Shown here piece after piece: positions 23,986 through 32,341 of a stretch of DNA of 46,240 bases (position 1 is its first letter; every line of letters starts with the position of its first letter). The stretch spans positions 1-46,240 of the forward strand of contig CANNTZ010000014.1 of assembly GCA_947522735.1 (NCBI GenBank). The letters are read 5' to 3'. Made by a program: the position numbers and the translations under genes. The notes below the pieces were generated by a model that searched no databases, had not been told where the DNA came from, and was given only the letters and a program-made list of their open reading frames with translations. This DNA comes from an uncultured Oscillospiraceae bacterium (GTDB lineage Bacteria; Bacillota; Clostridia; Oscillospirales; Ruminococcaceae).

Positions 23986-24945
23986 ATGGCTGCAATGAAC
24001 TTTATGACCACCGTTGAGGGCTCACTGCTTGAGGGCTTCTATCCCGCGGGCTGGGATATGGCTCGTATCGACGAATGCTGCAAGGGCACGCCGGAGACGG
24101 TTATGGAGCGCCAGAGCTTCTGGAGCGACGGCTTTGGCCCCGTCGGCTGCGGAAATATCAGCGAATTTGACGTAAAGATGGGGCACGAAATCGCCAACCG
24201 GATACGCCTTGCCCGCGACGCCGGACGCAAGCTTGCGCTCATCCTGCCGGTCGGGCCGATGGGCATGTACCGATGGGCGGTCTATTTTCTGCGCGAGTGG
24301 GGCGTCGGCTGCGGACACGTCTACACCTTCAACATGGACGAATGGTCTGACGGCGAGGGCAACACCCTCTCCCCCGACGACCCAGCCGCCTTCCAAAACG
24401 CCATGTGCGAGGCGTTCTTTGCGCCGCTCGGAGAGCTGACCGTTCCCGAAAAGCAGCGCAGCTTTGCGACAAGAACCAACCTCCCCACCTATCCCGGGCA
24501 GATAGCGGCACTCAAGGCGCAGGGAGCGGAGCTGGTGCTGGTGTTCGGCATCGGCAGAATGTGCCACATCGCCTTCTGGGAGCCGCATTTTGCCGCCGAT
24601 TTCGCGAGCGCAGAGGAATGGAAGCGCCAGCCCTACCGCCTTGGCGCCCGGCTGCACCCGCTTACCATCGAGCAGAATGCGATAACCAGCTTCAAATCCC
24701 GCACGACGCTTGTCCCGTGCCGCGCAAACACCATCGGGCCGGGGCTGTTTTTGCAGGCCGACTACATCATCGGCGGCTGCGACGGTGCGCTCTCGCGCGG
24801 CATGCAGTGGCAGGGCATGAGCTTCTGGATGACGCTGCGCTACGGCCCCTCGATGTGGGTCCCGTCCAGCTTCATGCCCACCCTCCCCGGAAAGCTGTTT
24901 TTCCTGAACGAGCTTGCCGGGCCGCTCACCGCCGAGTGCAACTGA
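23986..24945 (+). CDS. NagB-like (glucosamine-6-phosphate deaminase family) protein with altered active site
   Basis: 319 residues with the NagB/6-phosphogluconolactonase fold signatures: VYTFNMDEWSDGEG matches the FNMDEY segment of NagB, and GIGRMCHIAFWEP (188-200) matches GVGNDGHIAFNEP. His194 and Glu199 fit the ring-opening His143 and Glu148 of the E. coli enzyme, but Asp141 is replaced by Met192. The protein is longer than NagB (about 265). The activity may therefore be changed or lost. ATG at 23986 is selected because GAGGAG lies nine bases ahead. It begins 28 bases after the PIG-L reading frame, so a deacetylase and a deaminase-like enzyme are expressed together. A bidirectional terminator follows. 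Confidence 0.8.
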   Translation: MAAMNFMTTVEGSLLEGFYPAGWDMARIDECCKGTPETVMERQSFWSDGFGPVGCGNISEFDVKMGHEIANRIRLARDAGRKLALILPVGPMGMYRWAVYFLREWGVGCGHVYTFNMDEWSDGEGNTLSPDDPAAFQNAMCEAFFAPLGELTVPEKQRSFATRTNLPTYPGQIAALKAQGAELVLVFGIGRMCHIAFWEPHFAADFASAEEWKRQPYRLGARLHPLTIEQNAITSFKSRTTLVPCRANTIGPGLFLQADYIIGGCDGALSRGMQWQGMSFWMTLRYGPSMWVPSSFMPTLPGKLFFLNELAGPLTAECN

Positions 24946-24952
24946 CCTCATC

Positions 24953-24992
24953 AAAAACGCCGCCGTATCCGGAATGGGTACGGCGGCGTTTT
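24953..24992. terminator. Bidirectional terminator between the NagB-like and sialidase-like genes
   Basis: CGCCGCCGTA (24958-24967) and TACGGCGGCG (24979-24988) with an A run before and TTTT after. Confidence 0.9.
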
Positions 24993-24998
24993 GCAGCT

Positions 24999-26762
24999 TC
25001 AGATATTGTGCTTCTCAAAGCTTTTGACGAGCGTGCCGCAGAGGTCGCGCCTTTCGGCGAGCGTTTGCAGGTGCAGATAGCACAGCCCATACGGCGCGTC
25101 GCAGCGCATCGGCAGCACTGCGCGGCTGACGCCGTTTAAACGAACCTCGCAAACGCGCGCCTCGGTGTCATATACGAAACCAAGCTCGTCCCAGCCCTCC
25201 TCGCGCTTTTCGGAATGCTCGAAGCTGAAATGCGCCTCGCGCCTCGCGTATTCGTCGCAGGGGTTGTACCAGTGGTCGCACAGCGAAATGGCAACGCCGC
25301 TTCCCGCGACTCGCAGCCTCAGGCTCACCTCGCCTCTCTTCGACGCCGGGAAGTTCCAGACCGCGCCCTGCTTTTGATAGACGAGCCGGTCGTCGTCAAG
25401 GCGGCAGAGCTGAAGCACCTCCTCATAATTCCCGTCCGGATCCGGCAACAGCAGCGCGCCGTCGGTACGGTTATAGGCGCAGTGGCCGGAGAAGCCGTGA
25501 TAGGAGCCGAGATTGCTTTTGACATACATCTGGGTCGAAACGCCGCCAAGGCCGTAGCGGAAGTTTTCGCTGCGCCGCGTCTCGTAGAGCCAGTCAAGGT
25601 CGAGTATTATCACGCGGCGCGAGGCGGGGTGCTGTCCGAAATGGACAAGCAGCTTGTTGTAGGGCAGCTCGAGCATTTGTCCCTGATGGACGCTCTTGTC
25701 GAGATCGATTATTCCGCCGGTGGAGCGGAAGTCGGCGCTGTTGCGGATGGGATTCAGAAAAAGCTCGCGGAAGCCCGTCCATGTCGCGCCGTCGTCGCCG
25801 GATATCGCGAGATCGTTTGCGTCGCGGTTGGTAAAGACATCCTCCCACACGCCCTTCACGATATCGTCGCCGACCGGCGGCCAGGTCTTTTCGTGGTCAA
25901 GCTCCGGCAGCGGCTGGTTGTTGCACCAGAACATGACGAGCCTGCCGTCTGAGAGCTTTTCCAGCACCGGCATCGTCGCAGTGCCGTGGAAAATCGATGG
26001 CTCCGGCTCGGTCCAGCTCTCGCCGCAGTCGGAGGAATAATAGACGTAGTGATAGTTCTGCGAGGTGCGCACGAGCAGCATCAGCCTGCCGTCGGAAAGC
26101 TCCGCTATCGTCGGCTCGCAGGAGAACTGCTGCCAGCGCTCGCCCTTGTGCGGAGGAACCGGCTCAAAGCGCGGCGCGGAGCTTGGGATGCGCACATGTC
26201 TCCAGCTCTCGCCGTCGTCGTCGGAATAGAATACGAGGATAAACATGTTGGAGAAATCCGGAAGCCGGTACTGTCCAAGGATTATCCAGCGGTCGCGGCT
26301 TTCGATGAAATACGGCTGCTTTAGTATCTCCGTCACCTCGCTGCCAAGCCTGACGGGGCGTCCGGCAACGTCGTCAAAGCCCTTGTCGCTGAGGATGGCA
26401 TATGCGCCGTCAAGCTCCTCTTCGTCCACATCCGGGCGGTGGGCGCTCGGGAGAAAGGAGATATAGCGGCCGGTTCCGGGGTTATAGCCGGCGGCTCCGA
26501 GAAAACGGCCCTCCGGAGCGAGGTGCAGCTTCCAAGAAAGCCCGCAGTCGGTGGAGGAGACGTATACCGCTGTGCCGTGTTCATCCGGCTCCTTCCGGTC
26601 TGTCTGGCCGTAGATGCGTATCTCGCCCTCCGGCGTGACACACATGCTCGACGCCGCGTCGGACGGCGGCACGGCCACGACCTGCGGCGCGTAGATCCTC
26701 TTGAGCAGCGCGGTATCCTCGGCATTCAGCCGGTCGATCATGCTTTGAATGTAATACTTCAT
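24999..26762 (-). CDS. Cytoplasmic sialidase-like protein with four Asp boxes
   Basis: 587 residues. Four Asp-box (BNR) repeats mark a six-bladed propeller: SSTDCGLSWK, SDDDGESWRH, SSDCGESWTE and SGDDGATW. Arginines in PNEIRNSADFRS-like position (LNPIRNSADFRSTGG) and the Glu in SCEPTIAEL could belong to the active site, but the FRIP motif of classical sialidases is not seen. The last 150 residues form an extra beta-rich domain. There is no signal peptide, so it works inside the cell, unlike most bacterial sialidases. ATG at 26762 has AGGA 12 bases ahead. The only minus-strand member of the glycan set besides the AraC gene; it converges on it at a shared terminator. Confidence 0.82.
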   Translation of the reverse strand: MKYYIQSMIDRLNAEDTALLKRIYAPQVVAVPPSDAASSMCVTPEGEIRIYGQTDRKEPDEHGTAVYVSSTDCGLSWKLHLAPEGRFLGAAGYNPGTGRYISFLPSAHRPDVDEEELDGAYAILSDKGFDDVAGRPVRLGSEVTEILKQPYFIESRDRWIILGQYRLPDFSNMFILVFYSDDDGESWRHVRIPSSAPRFEPVPPHKGERWQQFSCEPTIAELSDGRLMLLVRTSQNYHYVYYSSDCGESWTEPEPSIFHGTATMPVLEKLSDGRLVMFWCNNQPLPELDHEKTWPPVGDDIVKGVWEDVFTNRDANDLAISGDDGATWTGFRELFLNPIRNSADFRSTGGIIDLDKSVHQGQMLELPYNKLLVHFGQHPASRRVIILDLDWLYETRRSENFRYGLGGVSTQMYVKSNLGSYHGFSGHCAYNRTDGALLLPDPDGNYEEVLQLCRLDDDRLVYQKQGAVWNFPASKRGEVSLRLRVAGSGVAISLCDHWYNPCDEYARREAHFSFEHSEKREEGWDELGFVYDTEARVCEVRLNGVSRAVLPMRCDAPYGLCYLHLQTLAERRDLCGTLVKSFEKHNI

Positions 26763-27087
26763 GTCAATTACCGTCCTGTCGTTCGTTTTTTCGGCGCAAA
26801 CCAATTATATCACGCCGCGCGATGGGATACTATTGCATTTTCGTAGCCGCACATGGCAAAATCATATGTGGGCCGTATTTTCCGGCCGCAGCGGGGCGCT
26901 CCCGTCAATTAAAATTATAGCACCTCAAGCTTTCGGCGTCAACGCGGGGATCAAAATCCGGCCGCAGATGCAAAACTCAATGCAACGCTCACCCGCAAAA
27001 GTCCCCGGTTAATATTGCCATTAAATTTTGATATGACAATGGATGATTATATAATTTGATGTTTTTGCCGCTATTTTTTTTTAGGGA
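26763..27087. other. Intergenic region between the sialidase-like gene and tRNA-Lys
   Basis: No supported gene. On the minus strand an extended -10 TGATATAAT at about 26813-26805 could drive the sialidase-like gene, though no good -35 box is visible. The right part is AT-rich and leads into the tRNA promoter. Confidence 0.5.
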
Positions 27088-27116
27088 TTGACTTTTAGAG
27101 TTGTAATTGGTATAAT
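27088..27116 (+). promoter_or_regulatory. Promoter of tRNA-Lys
   Basis: TTGACT (27088-27093), 17-base spacer, TATAAT (27111-27116), extended -10 TGG, preceded by a T-rich stretch. A strong promoter, as expected for a tRNA gene. Confidence 0.85.
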
Positions 27117-27145
27117 ATATTGGCTGTAGAAAATAGTATATGTAT

Positions 27146-27221
27146 GATCCATTAGCTCAGTCGGTAGAGCACTTGACTTTTAATCAAGGTGTCCGGGGTT
27201 CGAATCCCCGATGGATCACCA
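27146..27221 (+). tRNA. tRNA-Lys (anticodon UUU)
   Basis: 76 bases with encoded CCA. Acceptor stem GATCCAT / ATGGATC, D arm TAGCTCAGTCGGTAGAGCA, anticodon stem CTTGA / TCAAG around loop CTTTTAA, T arm CCGGGGTTCGAATCCCCG, discriminator A. The anticodon TTT reads AAA and AAG; its U34 is a substrate of MnmA, encoded elsewhere in this window. Confidence 0.97.
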
Positions 27222-27265
27222 AAAGTCCACCATAATCCTGATAGAATTACGGTGGACTTTTTCTG
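27222..27265 (+). terminator. Terminator of tRNA-Lys
   Basis: AAAGTCCACCaTAAT and ATTAcGGTGGACTTT form a long stem with one mismatch, followed by TTCTGT. It follows directly on the CCA end. Confidence 0.9.
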
Positions 27266-27795
27266 TATTATTTCTTGCCGAAGGACCTTGTGAAGCATGG
27301 AGCAGCGCCTCCGGCCGCCGCGTAGGCTGGCGCGCATACGGATTGGCAGAAATTTAGCCGCGGCCTTTTGAAATCGAGCCTAAGGCGCCCTATGCGTAAG
27401 CTGCTCCGAATTTAAATACGCTGCGCAAAGCGCTAATGCGGAGACTGCAAATATGTTGCAGCACGTCTCAAGCAAGCGGATGATCGGAAATGTTGTAGAA
27501 ATGCCAATGCCTTTGAGCGGCTGATTACTGTGCGGGAGGGCGCAAGGCACCCGATGGATGATATTTGCGGCCTCCGGGTGAGATATCTTTAACATTTGAG
27601 TAGTTCTAAAAAAGCGGAGACCCGGCTGCCTTCAAATCCACGCTTTTTATTTTACATGCCCTCTGTATTCAATTTAATCGGATTAACAACGGCACGCGCC
27701 CCCGATGAGCATGCCGCACCGTTTTCCCTGTCCTAATTTTGCGGGATGAAAAAATTTTCAGCGCCGCCGCGGCAAATAATGCAGCGGCTTTTGTA
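27266..27795. other. 530-base region without a supported gene
   Basis: Reading frames here are short, lack ribosome sites and show no recognisable motif. Base composition is less GC-rich than the neighbours in parts. A weak hairpin (AAAAAGCG against CGCTTTTT near 27610-27650) is the only structure noted. No integrase or repeat of the tRNA 3' end was found, so there is no sign of an integrated element. It could be gene remains. Confidence 0.5.
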
Positions 27796-27824
27796 TGGAC
27801 ATTTGCAGGGCGGCGTGGTAATAT
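27796..27824 (+). promoter_or_regulatory. Probable promoter of recG
   Basis: TGGACA (27796-27801), 17-base spacer, TAATAT (27819-27824) with extended -10 TGG. Moderate match. Confidence 0.5.
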
Positions 27825-27859
27825 TATAGTGTATGACAAGCTTGAGGGGAGGCGGCGGC

Positions 27860-29920
27860 ATGGATGGGAAAACGCAGGCGCTTGATTGGGATATACGCCG
27901 TGTAAGCGGCGTCGGCGAGCGACGGGCGGCGCTGTATGCAAAGCTCGGCATTACCACCGTGGGCGGGCTGCTGCGGCACTATCCGCGTGACCACATCGAC
28001 ATGAGCGGAGACGCAGCGATATCCTGCGCGCCGTTCGGAGAGAAATGCGCAATACGGGCGACGGTCGTGAAAAAATCACGGGAGCAGCGGATACGCTCCA
28101 AGCTCTCGCTGTTCAAGGTGACGGTGACGGACGGCGAGAGCGATCTGCTGATAACCTTTTTCAACATGAAATATACCGTCGAGGCGCTGGTTCCGGGCGA
28201 GGAATACGTGTTTTACGGGCTTATGGACGGCACGCTGCTGCGTCGCGAAATGAACAGTCCGCTCGTTATAAAGCCGGACGGCGACGGAAATTTTCCGGCG
28301 TTCATCCCGGTCTATCCGACGACGGCCGGGCTTTCGTCGCGGATGATAGCGGCGAACGTCAGCTCGGCGCTGGCGCTTGTCGGCGAAAAGCTTGAGGATC
28401 CGATACCGCCCGCGGTGCGCCGGGCGGCGGGGCTTTGCGGGCTGGAGTTCGCCTATCGCGGCATCCACCTGCCGGAGAACGCGCAGGCTCTCACGGCGGC
28501 TCGCGAGCGGCTTGTGTTCGACGAGATATTCATGGTGGCGCTGGGCATGGCGCTGGAGCGCGACAGGGAACGGCTTGTTCGCGGCGCGCAGATGAGGGAC
28601 GCCGATATCGGAAAATTCATCTCGGAGCTCCCGTTCCGGCTGACCGGTGCACAACTGCGCTCGGTGAGGGAGATAACCGGCGCGATGACGCGGAGCTGGC
28701 CGATGAACCGTCTGCTTCAGGGCGACGTCGGCTCCGGCAAAACGGCGGTGGCGGCGGCGGCAATCTGGTTTGCGCATCAAAACGGGTATCAGTCGGTGCT
28801 GATGGCGCCGACTGAGCTTCTCGCAGAGCAGCATCACAAAACGCTTTCGGCGCTGCTTGCGCCATTTGGGATAGAGGTTGGGCTGTTGACTGGCGCAATG
28901 ACGCCGAAAAACAAGGCGCTGACAAAGGAACGCGTCGCCACAGGAAAAACCGGAGTGCTGGTGGGCACCCACGCGCTGATCGAAAAGGACGTGGAGCTTG
29001 TGCGCCTCGGGCTGGTCGTGACGGACGAGCAGCACCGCTTCGGCGTCGGACAACGTTTCGCGCTGGCAAGCAAGGCCGGCGCGCCGCACATGCTGACGAT
29101 GTCGGCGACCCCGATACCACGAACGCTCGCAAGCGCAGTCTACGGCGACTTGGAGGTCTCGGTGATCGATGAGCTGCCGCGCGGACGCTCGCCGGTCAAG
29201 ACCTATGTTATCGACTCCGGCAAACGGGAGCGCGCCTACGGCTTCGTGAAAAAGCAGCTTGACAAGGGCTGTCAGGGCTACATCGTCTGCCCGTTGGTGG
29301 AGCGGGACGAGGAGAAAAGCTTGCCGGAGCTTGTCCCGGCGGTGGAATACGCGCAGCAGCTTCGAGACGGCGCCTTTCGGGATTACAGCGTCGGACTGCT
29401 GCACGGAAGGATGAAAAGCGCGGAAAAGGACAGCGTCATGCGCCGTTTTGCGGCGGGAGAGCTGCAACTGCTGGTTGCTACGACAGTCGTCGAGGTGGGC
29501 ATTGACGTGCCGAACGCGGTGATAATGCTGATTGAAAACGCCGAGCGCTTCGGGCTCAGCCAGCTCCATCAGCTTCGCGGACGGGTTGGGCGCGGCGCGG
29601 CGCAGTCGTGGTGCGTGCTCATCTCCGACGCAAAGGGAGAGACGGCACGCAGCCGCCTGCGAACCATCGCGACAGAGACCGACGGCTTCAGAATAGCCGA
29701 GGCGGATCTTGCGCTGCGTGGGCCGGGCGATTTCTTTGGGCTGCGCCAGCACGGCGAGGCGGACGGCAGGATAATGGAAATGCTTGGCAACGAGCGGCTC
29801 GGCTCGCTTGCAAAAAGCTCGGCGGAGGAATTGCTGCGGGAGGATCCGGGGCTGCAAATGCCGGAGCATGCGCGGCTGCGGACGCTGGCCGCGCGCACGG
29901 TGGAGCTTGTGAACCGCTGA
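27860..29920 (+). CDS. recG: ATP-dependent DNA helicase RecG
   Basis: 686 residues, family length. The N-terminal wedge/OB domain (about 55-140) precedes the two helicase domains: LLQGDVGSGKTAVAAAA (motif I), DEQHRFGVGQR (motif II), MSATPIPRTLA (motif III), LLHGRMKSAEKDSVMRRF and VATTVVEVGIDVPNA (motifs IV-V), QLRGRVGRG (motif VI). RecG remodels stalled replication forks and branched DNA. ATG at 27860 is selected by GGGGAGG eight bases ahead; an in-frame codon at 27833 lacks one. The transporter gene begins 54 bases after its stop and may be read through. Confidence 0.97.
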   Translation: MDGKTQALDWDIRRVSGVGERRAALYAKLGITTVGGLLRHYPRDHIDMSGDAAISCAPFGEKCAIRATVVKKSREQRIRSKLSLFKVTVTDGESDLLITFFNMKYTVEALVPGEEYVFYGLMDGTLLRREMNSPLVIKPDGDGNFPAFIPVYPTTAGLSSRMIAANVSSALALVGEKLEDPIPPAVRRAAGLCGLEFAYRGIHLPENAQALTAARERLVFDEIFMVALGMALERDRERLVRGAQMRDADIGKFISELPFRLTGAQLRSVREITGAMTRSWPMNRLLQGDVGSGKTAVAAAAIWFAHQNGYQSVLMAPTELLAEQHHKTLSALLAPFGIEVGLLTGAMTPKNKALTKERVATGKTGVLVGTHALIEKDVELVRLGLVVTDEQHRFGVGQRFALASKAGAPHMLTMSATPIPRTLASAVYGDLEVSVIDELPRGRSPVKTYVIDSGKRERAYGFVKKQLDKGCQGYIVCPLVERDEEKSLPELVPAVEYAQQLRDGAFRDYSVGLLHGRMKSAEKDSVMRRFAAGELQLLVATTVVEVGIDVPNAVIMLIENAERFGLSQLHQLRGRVGRGAAQSWCVLISDAKGETARSRLRTIATETDGFRIAEADLALRGPGDFFGLRQHGEADGRIMEMLGNERLGSLAKSSAEELLREDPGLQMPEHARLRTLAARTVELVNR

Positions 29921-29974
29921 GGACGCTTTGGAATATACTATAAAAAAGGACGAAAATGAAGGGGACTGACGGTT

Positions 29975-30964
29975 ATGGCGGAAAATGAAAAGACGGGCAT
30001 AAATGCAAAGGGTGTGCTGTATATCGTGGCGGCGGCGTTTTTCTGGGGGATAATGCCAATGTTCGCGAAGCTCGCCCTTAACAGCGGCGCGGATGGACTG
30101 ACCTCAGCGGTCATGCGCGCGTATGTTGCGGCGGTGCTGTACATAGCTTACGGCCTGATAACGGGCGCGTTCAAGCGCTTTTCGCCACGCCACATCCCTT
30201 TTTTTCTGCTCAACGGCTTCTGCTCGATCACGGTGCTGTACATCGGCTATCTCAAGGCGCTCGAATACATCCCGGCGGCCATGGCGTCGGCGCTGGTTTA
30301 CACCGCTCCGGGCTTCGTGATACTGTTCAGCCGCGTCATCTATAAGGAGCCGATAACGAAGGTCAAGGCGGCGGCAGTCGCGCTGACCTTTATCGGGTGT
30401 ATGCTGGTGGTCAAGCTGTACAACCCGGCTTCGGTCAGCGCAAATCTCAAGGGCATACTGCTCGCACTCGCGGGCGGCATCGGTTATTCGACGCTGACGC
30501 TGTTCGGACGGCGTGGGCTTGCGCGCTACGATGCGCAGATAAACGCGATAATGCCCGCGATCGGCGGCGCGCTTTGCTGCTTCTTCTTCAAGCCGCCATG
30601 GGAGATTCGGATAACCAATCTCAATATGGTCATCGCTTTCATCGGCCTCGGCGTGCTCGGCGGCTTTCTGCCGTTTCTGCTGTATCTCAGGGGCATGAGG
30701 TGCGGCGTCGAGGGCGGAAACGCCAGCGTTATCGCAACGCTCGAGCCGGTGATAACAACGGTCGCAGGAGTCGTTATCTACAACGAACGTCTCGAAATAT
30801 GGCAGTATATCGGCATGGCTACGGTAATCACGGGCGTGCTTCTGCCGCTCATCTCGGCCTCTGTGGAGCAGCGGAGGCGGAATGAGGAAAAGGAAAAAGT
30901 TTTAAGCGAAAAACCTGTAGAAAATCAAGAAAGCTATGGAAATCTCACTCGAAAAGAGGTATAA
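29975..30964 (+). CDS. EamA-family (DMT superfamily) transporter
   Basis: 329 residues with about ten membrane helices in two EamA repeats, the first starting at GVLYIVAAAFFWGIMPMFAKLAL and the second near LKGILLALAGGIGYSTLTLFG. The repeat ends with the family motif around TLEPVITTVAGVVIYNERL. The C terminus is a hydrophilic tail of about 35 residues. Family members export amino acids or metabolites; the substrate is unknown. The start has AAGGGGA ahead. Its end contains a possible promoter for the aspartate kinase downstream, and with that neighbour an amino-acid export role is conceivable but unproven. Confidence 0.88.
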   Translation: MAENEKTGINAKGVLYIVAAAFFWGIMPMFAKLALNSGADGLTSAVMRAYVAAVLYIAYGLITGAFKRFSPRHIPFFLLNGFCSITVLYIGYLKALEYIPAAMASALVYTAPGFVILFSRVIYKEPITKVKAAAVALTFIGCMLVVKLYNPASVSANLKGILLALAGGIGYSTLTLFGRRGLARYDAQINAIMPAIGGALCCFFFKPPWEIRITNLNMVIAFIGLGVLGGFLPFLLYLRGMRCGVEGGNASVIATLEPVITTVAGVVIYNERLEIWQYIGMATVITGVLLPLISASVEQRRRNEEKEKVLSEKPVENQESYGNLTRKEV

Positions 30965-30965
30965 T
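30937..30965 (+). promoter_or_regulatory. Possible promoter of the aspartate kinase operon
   Basis: TGGAAA (30937-30942), 17-base spacer, TATAAT (30960-30965), overlapping the end of the transporter gene. No lysine riboswitch or T-box fits in the short leader. Confidence 0.45.
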
Positions 30966-31026
30966 AATACATTATACATATTAACGCTTTGCAGCGATAT
31001 ACTTTTGAATCGAGGAGATGATGGCG

Positions 31027-32340
31027 ATGTCCGGGATAAAGACGGTGAAGTTTGGCGGAAGCTCGCTTGCCGACGCGGGACAGATAAAAAAAGTCGCGGA
31101 GATAATCCGCGAGGACAAGGCGAGACGGTATGTCGTGCCGTCGGCGCCGGGAAAGCGCTTTAAAGAGGACGAAAAGGTCACCGATATGCTCTATGCTCTG
31201 CACGATGCGGCGGGCAACGGCGATTTTGAAAATATATACGGAAAGATACGCGAGCGTTTTGCGCTGATAGTCTCCGGGCTCGGGCTGGATTTTGCGCTGG
31301 ATAGCGAGCTTGAAACGATAAGACGGAACCTGCTCGCAGGCTTTGGAAGCGATTACGCGGCCAGCCGCGGGGAATATCTCAACGGAAAAATACTGGCTGC
31401 ATATCTCGGCTTTGACTTTGTGGATCCGGCTGACGCCGTGAAATTCAGAGCCGACGGCTCTTTCGACGCGGACGCGACCGACGCTGCGCTGAAGCCGGCG
31501 CTCGCGCGGCATGAATATGCGGTAATCCCCGGCTTTTACGGCGCGCTGCCGGACGGAACCGTCAAGACCTTTTCGCGCGGAGGCTCGGACGTAACCGGAT
31601 CGCTGACGGCGAAGGCGGTGAACGCGTCGGTCTACGAGAACTGGACCGACGTCTCCGGCTTCCTGATGGCGGATCCGCGCATCGTCGAGTCTCCAAAGCA
31701 GATAAGAACGATAACCTATCGCGAGCTGCGGGAGCTGGCATACATGGGCGCTACGGTGCTGCACGAGGAGGCTATCTTCCCTGTGCGCCGCGCAGGCATC
31801 CCGATCAACATCCGCAACACCAACATCCCCGGCGAGCCCGGCACGCTCATTGTCGCCGACGCCGAGCCGGACAAAGACAACCTGATAACCGGCATTGCAG
31901 GCAAACGCGGCTTCAGCACGGTCGCCATCGAGAAGGACATGATGAATCAGGAGGTAGGCTTTGGCCGCCGGGTGCTGGACGTATTTGAGCGCTTCGGGCT
32001 GTCCTTCGAGCACCTGCCCTCCGGCATCGACACGCTGAGCGTCGTGGTGGACACCGAATCGCTCGCAAGGTGCGAGAAAGAGCTGGTTTCGGCACTCTGC
32101 GAGGCGACGCGCGCGGATCACATCTCTGTGGAGCACGACATCGCGCTCATTGCGGTGGTCGGGCGCGGTATGCGTCAGGTTCGCGGAACGGCGGCGCGCG
32201 TCTTTGCGGCGGTGGCGCACGCAAACGTCAACGTCAAGATGATCGATCAGGGCTCGAGCGAGCTGAACATCATCATCGGCGTGCGCGAGGAGGACTTTGA
32301 ACGCGCGATAAGGGCGATATACGAGGTGTTCGATAACTGA
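31027..32340 (+). CDS. Aspartate kinase
   Basis: Phosphorylates aspartate, the first step to lysine, methionine and threonine. 437 residues: the kinase domain opens with TVKFGGSSLADA, has FSRGGSDVTGSLTAKAV and WTDVSGFLMADPRIV, and is followed by two ACT domains (about 300-437; the last contains VNVKMIDQGSSELNIIIGV). This is a lysC/thrA-like monofunctional enzyme; the feedback effector cannot be read from the sequence. Of three nearby ATG codons the one at 31027 is chosen because GAGGAG is nine bases ahead; 31018 would abut it. bioY follows after one base. Confidence 0.93.
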   Translation: MSGIKTVKFGGSSLADAGQIKKVAEIIREDKARRYVVPSAPGKRFKEDEKVTDMLYALHDAAGNGDFENIYGKIRERFALIVSGLGLDFALDSELETIRRNLLAGFGSDYAASRGEYLNGKILAAYLGFDFVDPADAVKFRADGSFDADATDAALKPALARHEYAVIPGFYGALPDGTVKTFSRGGSDVTGSLTAKAVNASVYENWTDVSGFLMADPRIVESPKQIRTITYRELRELAYMGATVLHEEAIFPVRRAGIPINIRNTNIPGEPGTLIVADAEPDKDNLITGIAGKRGFSTVAIEKDMMNQEVGFGRRVLDVFERFGLSFEHLPSGIDTLSVVVDTESLARCEKELVSALCEATRADHISVEHDIALIAVVGRGMRQVRGTAARVFAAVAHANVNVKMIDQGSSELNIIIGVREEDFERAIRAIYEVFDN

Positions 32341-32341
32341 G

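Noticed and set aside
27152..27337. Minus-strand frame over the tRNA-Lys gene, with GDPSGIRTPDTLIKS
   Set aside because: This is the well-known false protein produced by translating a tRNA gene on the opposite strand.
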